Shown one piece after another: positions 25,367-34,510 of a DNA stretch of 64,000 bases. Below the pieces are notes generated by a model, which worked only from the letters and a program-made list of their open reading frames with translations, made no database searches and had not been told where the DNA came from. The translations under genes and the position numbers were made by a program. The number at the start of each line of letters is the position of its first letter. The first letter of the stretch is position 1. This stretch comes from DATGSL01 sp964645585 (lineage in GTDB: Bacteria; Verrucomicrobiota; Verrucomicrobiia; Opitutales; T3Sed10-336): the NCBI GenBank assembly GCA_964645585.1, contig CAZYAN010000001.1:1-64000 (forward strand), written 5' to 3'.

Positions 25367-27772
25367 TCAGGCTCGTCCGGCTTTTTTTTCGCGGGCGGTT
25401 TCGCGAATAACATCGGAGAGGGTTTCGTGAGCATCCTCTTTTGTGATGTATGCGGTGGCACCCGCCTTCATCAGCGCGTCAGCCATATCCTCCCGACCGT
25501 GCAGCGAAAGGCCAATGACGCTTGAGCCTGGCAATTCGTGGAACAGCTGACGCGTTGCCTCGAGGCCGTTCATTCGAGGCATGTTGACATCCATCACAAC
25601 GATATCGGGATGAAGTTCGCGTGCGAGTCGCAGCGCTTCCATTCCGTCACCCGCTTCGCCGACGACATGAATATCAGGCAGGTCCTCGATCAGGCTGCGG
25701 AAGCCCTCGCGGACCATGCGGTGGTCGTCGACGAGAAGCACCGATATTTTGCGGGAATCGCTTTCGGGTTCGGTTTCTTGGGCGGGCGCATCATCGACGA
25801 TGTCCGCGGCGGACGTGGCGTCTCCCTCCGGCGGCTTCAAGGGGATGCGGATGACGACGCGGGTGCCGCGTCCCGGCCGTGACTCGATATCGAGCGAACC
25901 GCTGAACCACCGGAGCCGCTCCCGGGTGTTCAACAAGCCAAAGCCTCCTTCGTGTTCGGGGCGAGGCGTCCGGCTGGTTTCCTCCGGGTCGAAGCCGCGG
26001 CCTCGGTCGATCACTTCAATTTGCACATGCGCGTCGCGTTGCTCGATGTTCACAAATGCTTCGGTGACGCCCGAGTGCTTGATGACATTGAGCAGCAGTT
26101 CCCGGACCGCCTGATACAAAAGCAGCAGAAGTTCCCGGTGGAGAGGGATGCTCGGGCGGTTATGAGAAAGGAAAACGGTCAGGCCTTCATTTCGCATTTT
26201 CTCGGCGACCCACTGCATCGTCTCGATCAAATCATCGTGTTCGAGGACGCGGGGGCCGCTCAGGTCGGACATCAGCTCGCGAATCGATCGGGTGGCTTCG
26301 TCGACAATCTCTTCCACGTACCGCAGGCTGTTCGCGAGCTTCGGATTGATCGCCTCGGCCTCTTTGATTGGCGTGCGGAGAGCGATTCGGGCGGCGGCGA
26401 GGAGCTGGGCCGGGTGATCGTGGAGTTCGGAGGCGATTCGCTGCCGCTCCATCTGCTCGGTTTTGTTCAGTTGAACCACAAGAGAGCGGAGCCGTCCCCG
26501 GCTTTCTTCGAGTTCGGCGGTACGCTCGCGGACACGTTGCTCCAGTTGGTCCTTCAGGGAGCGAAGCTGGTCGGTCGCCTCCTTTTCATTCGTTGCATCG
26601 CGGATGATTTTCAGGAAGCCAAAAACCGTGCCGGAAAAGTCGCGCAACGGCATCATGACTCCGTCTGCCCAGAACCGGGTGCCGTCTTTGCGCAGGTGCC
26701 AGCGGTTGTCATCGGCGCGTCCCTGTTCGGTTGCGACACGCATTTCCTCCTCCGCCGCGCCCGCTTCCAGATCTTCCGGGGTAAAAATGCGGTGGATGCG
26801 GGCGCCTTGAATCTCAGAGCCCTCATACCCGAAAATGCGCTGGGCGCCAGCGTTCCAGCTAGTGACGCGGCCTTCCAGATCCGTGGTGAAAATCGCAAAA
26901 TCAGTGGCGCTTTCCAAGATCAGGCGCAGACGTTCCTCGCTGGTCCTCAGCGCATCTTCCGCGTTTCGCCGTTCGGTGATATCGATCAACGCACCGAGCC
27001 ATTCCCGGTCGTTACCTCCGATGGTGGTGATTGGAATGGCGTGGAGATGCATGTGGCGGAACTCGCCGTCTTTCCGGCGAAGCCGAAAATCGGTTTCGAC
27101 AGCTTCGATATCCGGCTGACCAAGACGGCTGATCTCGGCCCGCACCCGTTCCCGATCGTCCGGGTGAACGGCGGAAAGCCAGCCATGGCCGCGGTACTCG
27201 TCGTAGGTTTGGCCGGTAAATTTTTCCCAGCTCGGTTTGACTTCGAAAACCTCTCCGCCGCTCCGGGCAATCCAGACGGTCGCAGCGGTTGCAGTCACGA
27301 GCGAGCGGTAGCGCCGTTCGCTCAGCCAAAAGTGCTCCAGCGCCGGTCTCACTGGGCCCGGCCAGTTACGCCGCAGCTGGGCAAGACAGGTGTGTGCCTC
27401 AATCAACGTCCGCAAGTGATCGTCGGTAAACGGTCCCGCCGCGAGATCGTCAACGCCGTTTCGCAGGGCCTTGACCGCACCTCTGGCGTCTGCTTCCTCA
27501 GCGACCAAGACAATTGTCATCCAAGTATTTGCTTCGTGGGAACGCAGAGAGCGGACAGCTTCGAGTTCGCGGTCGGCAGGGCGATCGGCTGCAATAAACA
27601 CTAAGTCAGGTTCGTCCAATCTTTCATGAGGCGCCGGGAGAGGGTAGTCAAAAACCGCGACCCGCGGACGATTTTGCAACAGAAGATGCTCGAGCCGCGC
27701 TCCGAGAGCCGACTCGGAACCAACGAGCCAAATCAGACTGTCGGGCCGCTGATTCTCTTTGCTTTCTCCCAT
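25367..27772 (-). CDS. Hybrid sensor histidine kinase (PAS-PAS-HisKA_3-HATPase-REC)
   Basis: 801 residues from ATG 27772 (a GTG at 27805 is possible). No membrane segment, so cytoplasmic sensing. Order: degenerate receiver-like N-terminus (~15-130), PAS (~150-270), PAS/PAC (~275-395), coiled coil, HisKA_3 with phospho-acceptor His451 in ASELHDHPAQLL, NarL/DegS-type HATPase (ELLLNVIKHS, DRGRGFD, GGFGLLNTRERL), then a receiver with Asp728 in IVVMDVNMPRMNG and Lys in TKEDA. There is no DNA-binding helix-turn-helix after the receiver, so signal must pass to a separate regulator. Convergent with the permease; no partner nearby. Confidence 0.93.
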   Translation of the reverse strand: MGESKENQRPDSLIWLVGSESALGARLEHLLLQNRPRVAVFDYPLPAPHERLDEPDLVFIAADRPADRELEAVRSLRSHEANTWMTIVLVAEEADARGAVKALRNGVDDLAAGPFTDDHLRTLIEAHTCLAQLRRNWPGPVRPALEHFWLSERRYRSLVTATAATVWIARSGGEVFEVKPSWEKFTGQTYDEYRGHGWLSAVHPDDRERVRAEISRLGQPDIEAVETDFRLRRKDGEFRHMHLHAIPITTIGGNDREWLGALIDITERRNAEDALRTSEERLRLILESATDFAIFTTDLEGRVTSWNAGAQRIFGYEGSEIQGARIHRIFTPEDLEAGAAEEEMRVATEQGRADDNRWHLRKDGTRFWADGVMMPLRDFSGTVFGFLKIIRDATNEKEATDQLRSLKDQLEQRVRERTAELEESRGRLRSLVVQLNKTEQMERQRIASELHDHPAQLLAAARIALRTPIKEAEAINPKLANSLRYVEEIVDEATRSIRELMSDLSGPRVLEHDDLIETMQWVAEKMRNEGLTVFLSHNRPSIPLHRELLLLLYQAVRELLLNVIKHSGVTEAFVNIEQRDAHVQIEVIDRGRGFDPEETSRTPRPEHEGGFGLLNTRERLRWFSGSLDIESRPGRGTRVVIRIPLKPPEGDATSAADIVDDAPAQETEPESDSRKISVLLVDDHRMVREGFRSLIEDLPDIHVVGEAGDGMEALRLARELHPDIVVMDVNMPRMNGLEATRQLFHELPGSSVIGLSLHGREDMADALMKAGATAYITKEDAHETLSDVIRETAREKKAGRA

Positions 27773-27931
27773 GCGAAGTCCGCGACCTGCCGAGTTATTC
27801 GGCACGCGCGCGACATTTCCTCAAATTGCTGAAAAGGTAAGCCGCGCTCATGGCGGCGTCAAACGCGTCAGGCCGCGGGAGAGAGGCGGCGAACATTGAA
27901 AAACAAGAATGAAAGCTGGAATTGTCCACAT

Positions 27932-28645
27932 TCAGAACAGCGCCAACTGTTCCTCGCCATTTTCGGGGCCGGCAAACGGTTCGATGCAGCGAGGACCTTC
28001 GTTGCCGATCTTGTTGACCCAAGGGCTGACCGGCCGAGCTTTCATCCGGTTGGAGGGAAACGGGGTGAGAAGATCGCGGAGATCTTCGTCGGGACCAGCT
28101 TCGAGCCAGCGCCTGACACCGGATTCGTCGAGGAGCACCGGCATACGGTCGTGGATCGGCGCCATCAGGGAGTTTGACGCTGTTGTCAGGAGGCAAAAGC
28201 CATCGGAAGCGATTGCCTTCCGGCTTTTTGGCGCATCCCCGCAGATCGCCGCGAGGGCGAACGGGACTTCATCCTTCAGGGTAAAGAACCAAGGCTGACG
28301 TTCGCGTCCCTGACGCTTCCATTCGTAAAAGCCGTCGGCGGGAATGACGCAGCGGCGGTGCCGGAACGCTTCGCGGAACGACGGTTTTGTCGCGGCGGTT
28401 TCTGACCGTGCGTTGATGATCGGCGGCGCGTTTTGTTCTTTCTTCCACCGAGGAACGAAACCCCAGAAAATCCGGCAAAGTTCGCGCTTTTCCTCCGCTG
28501 CCGCCGCGCGTCGAATCGCGAGCTGGTCCTCTCCTGGTCCAATGTTGTAGCGCGCGGGCGGCAGCAGTTCCGGATTCGGGATGTCTCGTCCGAGAATGGC
28601 GGCGATGACCCGCCGAGGTTCGCGCAATGTAATTCGGCCGCACAT
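27932..28645 (-). CDS. SRAP domain protein (HMCES/YedK family)
   Basis: 237 residues. The abasic-site-binding residues are all present: Cys2 directly after the initiator Met, Asn78 in INARSET, Glu108 in GFYEWKR and His165 in HDRMPVLL. Family members cross-link to abasic sites in single-stranded DNA and protect genome integrity. The start is fixed by Cys2, since the initiator Met must be removed to expose it. It is divergent from, and 105 nt away from, the ogt-like repair gene. Confidence 0.95.
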   Translation of the reverse strand: MCGRITLREPRRVIAAILGRDIPNPELLPPARYNIGPGEDQLAIRRAAAAEEKRELCRIFWGFVPRWKKEQNAPPIINARSETAATKPSFREAFRHRRCVIPADGFYEWKRQGRERQPWFFTLKDEVPFALAAICGDAPKSRKAIASDGFCLLTTASNSLMAPIHDRMPVLLDESGVRRWLEAGPDEDLRDLLTPFPSNRMKARPVSPWVNKIGNEGPRCIEPFAGPENGEEQLALF

Positions 28646-28750
28646 GAAGGTGATTTTGGAAAACGCCGAACTATACCGAACGGGCGAAATTTTGCGAGGC
28701 CGCGGAATGCGCCGTTGCGTTGGAACGGGAAGCTGTGCGATTGTTGGAGC

Positions 28751-29314
28751 ATGATCAATAACGGAAGACAGCAGGGCAGGAATGGGGCCGGAGGCGGCGA
28801 GGTCATCCGGTACGGGATCGGTGAAACGTCGCTTGGACGGGTGCTCGTGGCGGAGTCAGGGAACGGAATTTGCGCGATTACCCTTGGCGACGACGCGGAC
28901 GAATTGGTGGCGGATTTGCAGCGGCGGTTTCGGGGTGCGACCCTGATCGAAGGCGGGGAAGGTTTTCGTGAGCGTCTGGCCTTGGTCAGTGAGTTTGTGG
29001 AAGCGCCTTGGGGGGAATTTCCTTTGCCGCTCGACTTGCGCGGCACCGCGTTTCAGCGCAGGGTGTGGGAGGCTTTGCGGGAAATTCCGGCCGGATCGAC
29101 AACCTGTTACAGCGCGATTGCTGAAAAGCTCGGAGTGCCGTCAGCGGTGCGCGCGGTCGGCGGGGCGATCGGCGCGAACCCGGTGGCAGTTGTCGTTCCT
29201 TGTCATCGAGTCGTTCGCCGGGATGGTTCCCTGTGCGGCTATCACTGGGGGACGGACCGAAAGCGAGCGCTGCTCGAGCGCGAGCGGCAGACGGTTTTGG
29301 CGGAGGCGTCGTAA
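28751..29314 (+). CDS. ogt: Methylated-DNA--protein-cysteine methyltransferase (Ogt type)
   Basis: 187 residues from ATG 28751. The active-site VVPCHRVVRRDGSLCGYHWG contains acceptor Cys151; the recognition helix region FQRRVWEALREIPAGSTTCY and VGGAIGANP are typical. It repairs O6-alkylguanine by irreversible transfer to Cys151. The best start is uncertain because GGAG is very close to the ATG; the longer frame back to 28433 overlaps the SRAP gene on the other strand and is unlikely. The N-terminus before VIRYGIG is a short low-complexity stretch. Confidence 0.92.
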   Translation: MINNGRQQGRNGAGGGEVIRYGIGETSLGRVLVAESGNGICAITLGDDADELVADLQRRFRGATLIEGGEGFRERLALVSEFVEAPWGEFPLPLDLRGTAFQRRVWEALREIPAGSTTCYSAIAEKLGVPSAVRAVGGAIGANPVAVVVPCHRVVRRDGSLCGYHWGTDRKRALLERERQTVLAEAS

Positions 29315-29374
29315 TTTTCATTTATTCCCTTCCGGTTTTTATTTTCTACTTCTTATTTCCCCCATTTAGCGTTG

Positions 29375-30031
29375 ATGAAAGCGAAGGCGGCTGCTCGATA
29401 TTTTGTCCTCTTTCTGCTGTCCGGTTTGGCCACGGGATTTGCGGCTGGAAAAGCTTCGGAGCCTTCGCTGAACCAGGCGGCGCTTACAGTGGCGCGGGCG
29501 TTTTCGGACGGTGGCGGGTACAACGGCTCTTGGACGGGATCCGGTACGCCGGAAGCGATTCAACACGCGGGCGAGACGATTCTGTCGGCGGGGAGCGGCG
29601 GCACCTATTGCAGCGGCTTCACCTTTGCGACGGTTATGCGCACGGCCGCGGAAGCGGGATTACTGGACGACAAGAGTGTCGGGAAAGTGCGGCGGTTCCA
29701 GAAAGAGTGGTACGGCGCGGTCGCCGAACCCGATATCCGGGAAAAGCAGTGCGCGATAGCGGTGAAGAATCTAGGGATTGGCCGCGAGGTTTCGGTCGAC
29801 GAGGCGAAGCCGGGAGATTTTTGCCAGTTCTGGCGCGGTCGAAGCGGTCACAGCGTCGTATTTCTCGGTTGGATTCTCGACGGTGACGGCAAGCGTATCG
29901 GCTTGCGCTATCGAAGCTCGCAGGGCACGACCGACGGAATCGGCGACCATGAAGAGTATTTTCGCGGCGTGAAAGAGACGAACGCCCGCGTTGACCCCAG
30001 CCGGATCTATTTTGCCCGCCTTCAAAAATAA
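29375..30031 (+). CDS. NlpC/P60-like exported protein (putative)
   Basis: 218 residues with a signal peptide (YFVLFLLSGLATGFAAG). A cysteine-peptidase-like layout is visible: Cys79 in GGTYCSGFTFATVM at a helix start, followed by DEAKPGDFCQFWRGRSGHSVVFLGW with His159 and a later RYRSSQGT strand. This order (Cys, then PGDF...GH.V.F.G) is that of NlpC/P60-type cell wall amidase/endopeptidases, but overall similarity is weak, so the call is tentative. Substrate would be peptidoglycan or another amide. The start codon ATG 29375 has no clear ribosome binding site. Confidence 0.68.
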   Translation: MKAKAAARYFVLFLLSGLATGFAAGKASEPSLNQAALTVARAFSDGGGYNGSWTGSGTPEAIQHAGETILSAGSGGTYCSGFTFATVMRTAAEAGLLDDKSVGKVRRFQKEWYGAVAEPDIREKQCAIAVKNLGIGREVSVDEAKPGDFCQFWRGRSGHSVVFLGWILDGDGKRIGLRYRSSQGTTDGIGDHEEYFRGVKETNARVDPSRIYFARLQK

Positions 30032-30065
30032 ATCGGTGCCGCGTCAGGGAACCCCCGGTATCGCC

Positions 30066-30103
30066 TTGACACCGCGATTTCTTCCTGCTGCAACGTTGGA
30101 GCA
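30066..30103 (+). promoter_or_regulatory. Predicted LacI operator F and promoter, upstream of ThuA-PhoD gene
   Basis: The 18-mer TGCTGCAACGTTGGAGCA at 30086-30103 fits the window consensus TGCTNNAACGTTRTTKCA with two mismatches, and is more symmetric than the others (TGCTGC/TGCTCC halves). TTGACA at 30066-30071 with a 17-bp spacer to TGCAAC gives a promoter-like pair overlapping the operator. It abuts the start codons at 30103/30109, so the mRNA would have almost no leader. Confidence 0.55.
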
Positions 30104-32313
30104 TGTCCATGAAGCTGACCCGGCGGAAGTTCTTAACTGTTTCACTCGCGAGTTTGCCTGCCTTGGTTGGACAGGCGCGGACAGCAAGAAGCGGCGCACG
30201 AAAGCCGGTGGCGGCGGTACTGGAGCATCGCGAGAACTGGACGGGACAGGCAAGCGGCGCCGCGATCCTGCTGCAGCGGGCGGGGTTTTCGGTCATCGAC
30301 CTGACGCCGGAGTACCTCGGTCGCGACCTTTCTGTCGGGTCGATGACGACTAATGCCCGGCGGTCGGCGGTGCGCAAGCGGATGGAGAATCCGGTTTATG
30401 AATTCGCCGCGGAACCGGATCCGGCGAAAATCGACCTTCTCTTTTTCGGCACCTTTACGAATCACGGTCAGCCGTACCATGATTACCTTCGGCGCTACGC
30501 GGCTTTGATACCGGCGTTTGTCGAAGCGGGCGGAGTCGTTGTTGAGATGTGTCAGTGGGGACGGTACGAGCCGCTCTCACCATCGTTTTTCCCGAGTGGA
30601 ATGTCGGTTTTGCGGGAACCGTGGTCGGAGACGGACGACGTCTGGGTTGTCGCTCCAGATCATCCCTTGGTCACCTCATGGGCTGGCCGCCCCGGTGAGA
30701 CCTTGTCTTTTGTTCCCCAGCCGCACCGCCCCGGCCGGCCGTGGGAAGGCCGACGATGCTGGCAAAGCTTGGCCGAGTGGAAGAATATGCGTGTGTTGCT
30801 GGCGGCATCGGGCGGGTACCGCACCCGCGGTCAAAGCCAGAACCTGCCTGGACGGGCCGCGCTGGTCGAGGGAGCGCACGGTGCGGGAAGGTACGTCATC
30901 AGTTCCCTTTGGCTGGACAAGGTGTACGATGGCGATGGCCGGGCCGTCGCCGAGCCGGGAACGATGCGTGTGGCGGAATCCTTTTTCGCGGCGCTCATGG
31001 ATTATGTTCAGGCGGTTCGCAATCGAAAAGCGCCGGCGGTTCGGCCGACACCGATGCTTCCGGAGCCCGCGATCGGGCCGATCCTGGGCCATATCGACCA
31101 CGAGCACGCGATTGTCTGGGCCCGGCCGGAAACGGAAGGCAGTTATACCCTTGTCCTTTGGAAGGCGGGGGAAACGCCCAAAGCAGGACGAAAACTAGAA
31201 GAAGTTGCCCGGGCGGAGAACGATCGCTGCATTCACTGGCGTATCAGCGGCTTGGATGCAGACGTCGAGTATCAGTTTCAGGTGGAGCGGGCGGGGAGTA
31301 TCGTCATGTCTGGAGGTTTTCGGACGGCGCAGTTACCTGGAACGCCGGCGAAAGCGTCGATAGGCTTCGGCTCATGCGCCGATCAAAGGGGAAGGTTCCC
31401 CGAGGTATGGAGGCGCATTGGGCGAGAAGGGGCGGATGGGATGGTGCTGCTCGGCGACACGCCGTACATCGACAGCACCGTGGCGAAGCAGTTTCGCGTG
31501 AAGCACCGGGAGTTCCTTCTTCACGAAGGGCCGTCGTGGCTCGGATCGCGGATTCCGCTTTGGGGAACGTGGGATGACCACGACTTCGGGGCGAACAACG
31601 CGGACGGGCGCGTTCACAATTCGAGTGAGATGCGCAAAGTGTTCAGCGACTACCGCGCGAATGCCAGTGTTGGGGAAGCTGGGGAAGGAATCTACACGCG
31701 GTTTCGGCGCGGGCCGCTGGAAGTCTGGCTTCTCGATTGCCGCTCGTTTGCGCAGACAGCTCCATCGTTCGCGAATCCGGAAAAGCCGACGCTGCTCGGG
31801 GATCGTCAATGGAATTGGCTGAAGGAAGGGCTGCGTGCTTCGGACGCGCCGTTTAAAGTCCTCGCGGCTGGAATGACCTGGAGTCACAAAGGGGAGGGGC
31901 TGCAGGATGATTGGGAGCGGTATGCTTATGAGCGCGAGGCGCTGGTGGATTTCATCGGGGCCGAGAAAATTACCGGAGTCGTCCTGGTCGGTGGCGATAT
32001 TCATGCCAGCCGTGTCGAGCGTTTCGATACGCGCGATCGCGCTGGCTATTCCTTGTATCATTTTGTGACGTCGCCGCTGCATGAACGAGTTTTTGCCAGT
32101 GCCGCGGAGCTTGAGCATCCGGGCCTCCTTTTTTCGCGCGCTGAGCCGCACAGCTTCCTGCTCTTGTCGGCGGATACGACGCGCAATCCGGCGACGTTGA
32201 CCGCTGAAATGATCAATATGAAGGGCGAGAGGATATACAGGCACCAATTCTCGCTTGCGGAACTCTCGCCGGAACCCGGTTCGCGCGGAGAATCCACGCG
32301 CTCTCAGAGGTAA
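30103..32313 (+). CDS. Tat-exported ThuA-like / PhoD-type alkaline phosphatase fusion
   Basis: 736 residues from ATG 30103 (or 734 from 30109). The Tat signal TRRKFLTVSLASLPAL marks folded export. Residues ~35-300 look like a class I amidotransferase/ThuA fold (AAVLEHRENWTG, AFVEAGGVVVEMCQWG, GRYVISSLW); ~320-410 is an Fn3-like PhoD N-terminal domain (SYTLVLWKAGE, CIHWRISGLDADVEYQFQVE). The metallophosphatase core has GFGSCADQ (~420), LLGDTPYID (~449), WGTWDDHDFGANNADG (~487) and GGDIHASRVERF (~630). It likely releases phosphate from an ester or diester in the periplasm. Followed by the FG-GAP gene 7 nt later. Confidence 0.87.
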   Translation: MSMKLTRRKFLTVSLASLPALVGQARTARSGARKPVAAVLEHRENWTGQASGAAILLQRAGFSVIDLTPEYLGRDLSVGSMTTNARRSAVRKRMENPVYEFAAEPDPAKIDLLFFGTFTNHGQPYHDYLRRYAALIPAFVEAGGVVVEMCQWGRYEPLSPSFFPSGMSVLREPWSETDDVWVVAPDHPLVTSWAGRPGETLSFVPQPHRPGRPWEGRRCWQSLAEWKNMRVLLAASGGYRTRGQSQNLPGRAALVEGAHGAGRYVISSLWLDKVYDGDGRAVAEPGTMRVAESFFAALMDYVQAVRNRKAPAVRPTPMLPEPAIGPILGHIDHEHAIVWARPETEGSYTLVLWKAGETPKAGRKLEEVARAENDRCIHWRISGLDADVEYQFQVERAGSIVMSGGFRTAQLPGTPAKASIGFGSCADQRGRFPEVWRRIGREGADGMVLLGDTPYIDSTVAKQFRVKHREFLLHEGPSWLGSRIPLWGTWDDHDFGANNADGRVHNSSEMRKVFSDYRANASVGEAGEGIYTRFRRGPLEVWLLDCRSFAQTAPSFANPEKPTLLGDRQWNWLKEGLRASDAPFKVLAAGMTWSHKGEGLQDDWERYAYEREALVDFIGAEKITGVVLVGGDIHASRVERFDTRDRAGYSLYHFVTSPLHERVFASAAELEHPGLLFSRAEPHSFLLLSADTTRNPATLTAEMINMKGERIYRHQFSLAELSPEPGSRGESTRSQR

Positions 32314-32320
32314 TCAAGTG

Positions 32321-34408
32321 ATGGTTTTACCGATTCGAAAACCGCATGGCCGGCCGGCCGCGATCAGGAATCTGCGGCAGGCTGGACTTATTCTTGGCGG
32401 ATGGCTGCTGGTATCCACCGGATCAGGACGTGTCACCGATGACCTCGTCGGACATTGGCGGCTGGACGAGACGGCTGCCGGTGAGGAACTTGTCAGCGGA
32501 GCGCCGGTGCCGGTTGGCGGACCTACCCGCCTAGGGCCGCTTTCCGCCGGCCTCAACAACAACCCTGTCGGAGCGGTGCGTGTGTACGGAGCAACGGGAG
32601 CGGATCTGTTTCTCACCGCCGGCCAATGGAGTAATGAACCGGGCCTCTTTCTTTACCGGTGGGCAGGGCAGGACACGCGAGGGGCGCCGTTTTTTGGGGA
32701 GCGGGCGCGGGTAAGTCATCCCGGTGGTGGCGGGGTTCCGCCGGAGGGAACGATTTTTGAGGCGCGGGACGGGACGGTTTATGGCTTTTGGCTGATCGGC
32801 GGAAATCTGGTCAGGAGCATCTTCAATCGCGCGCGGCTGAGCTTTGACGCGCGAGGCGGGCCGATTTCGCTTTCGAGTCTTCCGCGGCGGCCGGAGCGAG
32901 TGACGGTCCTGGAGAACCCTGACGGATCGCTCGAAGTGATCTTCTCGGTTTCGGACGGCGTGCGTTTTCGTCCGCCCGCGCCCCCGGGTCACCGGGATCC
33001 CGAGTACCGGCCATTCGATGGCGCGGGGATATGGCGCGGCGGCATGCCGTACGTCTACCTGATGGCTGGCCGCCTGGAGGGGCCGACGGATTCGGAATTA
33101 AGCAACCTGCGTGTGATCTCGCAAACGCAACGCGAGGTGCTTCTCGGAAGCGGCAATCTGACGTCTGTCCGGCTCGGTCCGGGACGATCGCGCGACCTGG
33201 TCACCGGTTCGCGGTTTGGCAACCTGCACTACTATCGGAACGATTCAGATGATGGAATCAACCTCGCGCAACGGGAACTCATCCCCGGCGAACAAGGAAA
33301 TGCCTTGCGTCATCCGACGATCCGGGCGACGCCGATCGCGTATCCGGATACGGAAACAGGATTCTCCCATCTGATCGCCGGTGGCGAAGGCGGGCTTTAT
33401 TTTTATCGGTTCCTCAGGATCGATGAGCGCGGCAGGCCGGTCTATGATAAGCCGTCGCCGGTTCTTGAGAAGAATGCCGACCTCTATCCGGGATCGTTGC
33501 CCGTGCTCAACGCGATTGATTGGGACGGGGACGGTATTGAGGACATTGTGGCGGGCAATTCGGAAGGAAAGGTGCTCTTCTTTCAAAACCGCGGCACGCA
33601 CGACCGGCCCGATTTTCTGCCGGCGGTCGAGGTTGCGGCCGGGGGCGTGCCGATCCACGTGCAACAAGGTTATACGGGGATTCAAGGTCCTGGCGAGGCG
33701 CGCTGGGGCTATTCCTGTCCGACAGCGGTCGATTGGAATGGCGATGGGCTCCCGGACATCGTGATGCACAGCGCAACGCAGCGTCACAAAATTTTCCTGA
33801 ATGAAGGCACGGTGCACGCGCCGCGTCTCCGGCCGAGTCATCCGGTTTACTGGGACGGGCTCGAGCTGCATGGAACCTGGCGGGTGCAGCCGGCGGTTGG
33901 CCTGCTCGACGGGCGCATGGCGTACGTGACGCTCGATGGCGATGATGAGTTCCGTTTGTTTTGGCGGATTGATGACTGGAACGTTGAGGATGGGGGCAAA
34001 CTTCGTCTTGCTGACGGCAGCGTGATACGCGCCAATTTTCTCCATGCTGGCGGGACAGGGCGGCTGAAACTGGTATTTGCTGACTGGGACCAAGACGGCA
34101 TTCAAGATTTGCTCGTGGGCACGCCGAGACACGGTTCTGTGCCGAATCCGGAGACAGGTTTGCCGCAATCGAAAGGCTTGCCGGGTTCAGCGGTGCTTTG
34201 GCTGCGCAATGAAGGGACGAATGCTGAACCGGTGTTTGCCTTTCCGAAACTGATGCATTTCCGGGGTCAGCCGCGTTACTTTCATCAGCACGCGTGCAGT
34301 CCGGCCGCGACTGCCATTGGGGGAGCGGGTGGACCGCATCTCTTTGTGGGCGACCAGGAAGGCCGGATCTACTTCTTTCACCGAGACGATATCAGCTGGG
34401 GCGATTAG
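32321..34408 (+). CDS. Secreted FG-GAP/VCBS propeller protein with LamG-like start
   Basis: 695 residues; AGAGG lies 10 nt before the ATG at 32321. Signal peptide (NLRQAGLILGGWLLV). Residues ~45-70 (DDLVGHWRLDETAAGEELVS) copy the opening of the LamG proteins of this locus, but the rest of LamG is missing. FG-GAP calcium-binding-type loops occur at ~400 (DWDGDGIEDIV), ~471 (DWNGDGLPDIV) and ~588 (DWDQDGIQDLL), implying a beta-propeller. Related by its GIQGPGE.RWGY segment to the gene at 47976. Probably a carbohydrate- or surface-binding protein co-expressed with the PhoD fusion. Confidence 0.85.
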   Translation: MVLPIRKPHGRPAAIRNLRQAGLILGGWLLVSTGSGRVTDDLVGHWRLDETAAGEELVSGAPVPVGGPTRLGPLSAGLNNNPVGAVRVYGATGADLFLTAGQWSNEPGLFLYRWAGQDTRGAPFFGERARVSHPGGGGVPPEGTIFEARDGTVYGFWLIGGNLVRSIFNRARLSFDARGGPISLSSLPRRPERVTVLENPDGSLEVIFSVSDGVRFRPPAPPGHRDPEYRPFDGAGIWRGGMPYVYLMAGRLEGPTDSELSNLRVISQTQREVLLGSGNLTSVRLGPGRSRDLVTGSRFGNLHYYRNDSDDGINLAQRELIPGEQGNALRHPTIRATPIAYPDTETGFSHLIAGGEGGLYFYRFLRIDERGRPVYDKPSPVLEKNADLYPGSLPVLNAIDWDGDGIEDIVAGNSEGKVLFFQNRGTHDRPDFLPAVEVAAGGVPIHVQQGYTGIQGPGEARWGYSCPTAVDWNGDGLPDIVMHSATQRHKIFLNEGTVHAPRLRPSHPVYWDGLELHGTWRVQPAVGLLDGRMAYVTLDGDDEFRLFWRIDDWNVEDGGKLRLADGSVIRANFLHAGGTGRLKLVFADWDQDGIQDLLVGTPRHGSVPNPETGLPQSKGLPGSAVLWLRNEGTNAEPVFAFPKLMHFRGQPRYFHQHACSPAATAIGGAGGPHLFVGDQEGRIYFFHRDDISWGD

Positions 34409-34455
34409 AAAATCGAGAAAAAGCTTGCCATTCGTCTCCCTGCAAACTGGGATTT

Positions 34456-34473
34456 AGCTATAACGTTGTTGCA
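34456..34473 (+). promoter_or_regulatory. Predicted LacI-family operator A
   Basis: AGCTATAACGTTGTTGCA, an imperfect palindrome centred on AACGTT, 38 nt before the ATG of the LamG gene. It matches the five-site consensus TGCTNNAACGTTRTTKCA. A TTGCCA hexamer at 34425-34430 lies 25 nt upstream and could be the -35 element. Likely bound by the LacI regulator at 54929. Confidence 0.72.
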
Positions 34474-34510
34474 ATTTTCTCTCTCTCATCCCCGAACCAT
34501 AGGAAACGTC

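Noticed and set aside
25952..27604. 550-codon open frame on the plus strand
   Set aside because: It lies antisense to the histidine kinase, which has a full set of domains; open antisense frames are expected in GC-rich genes.
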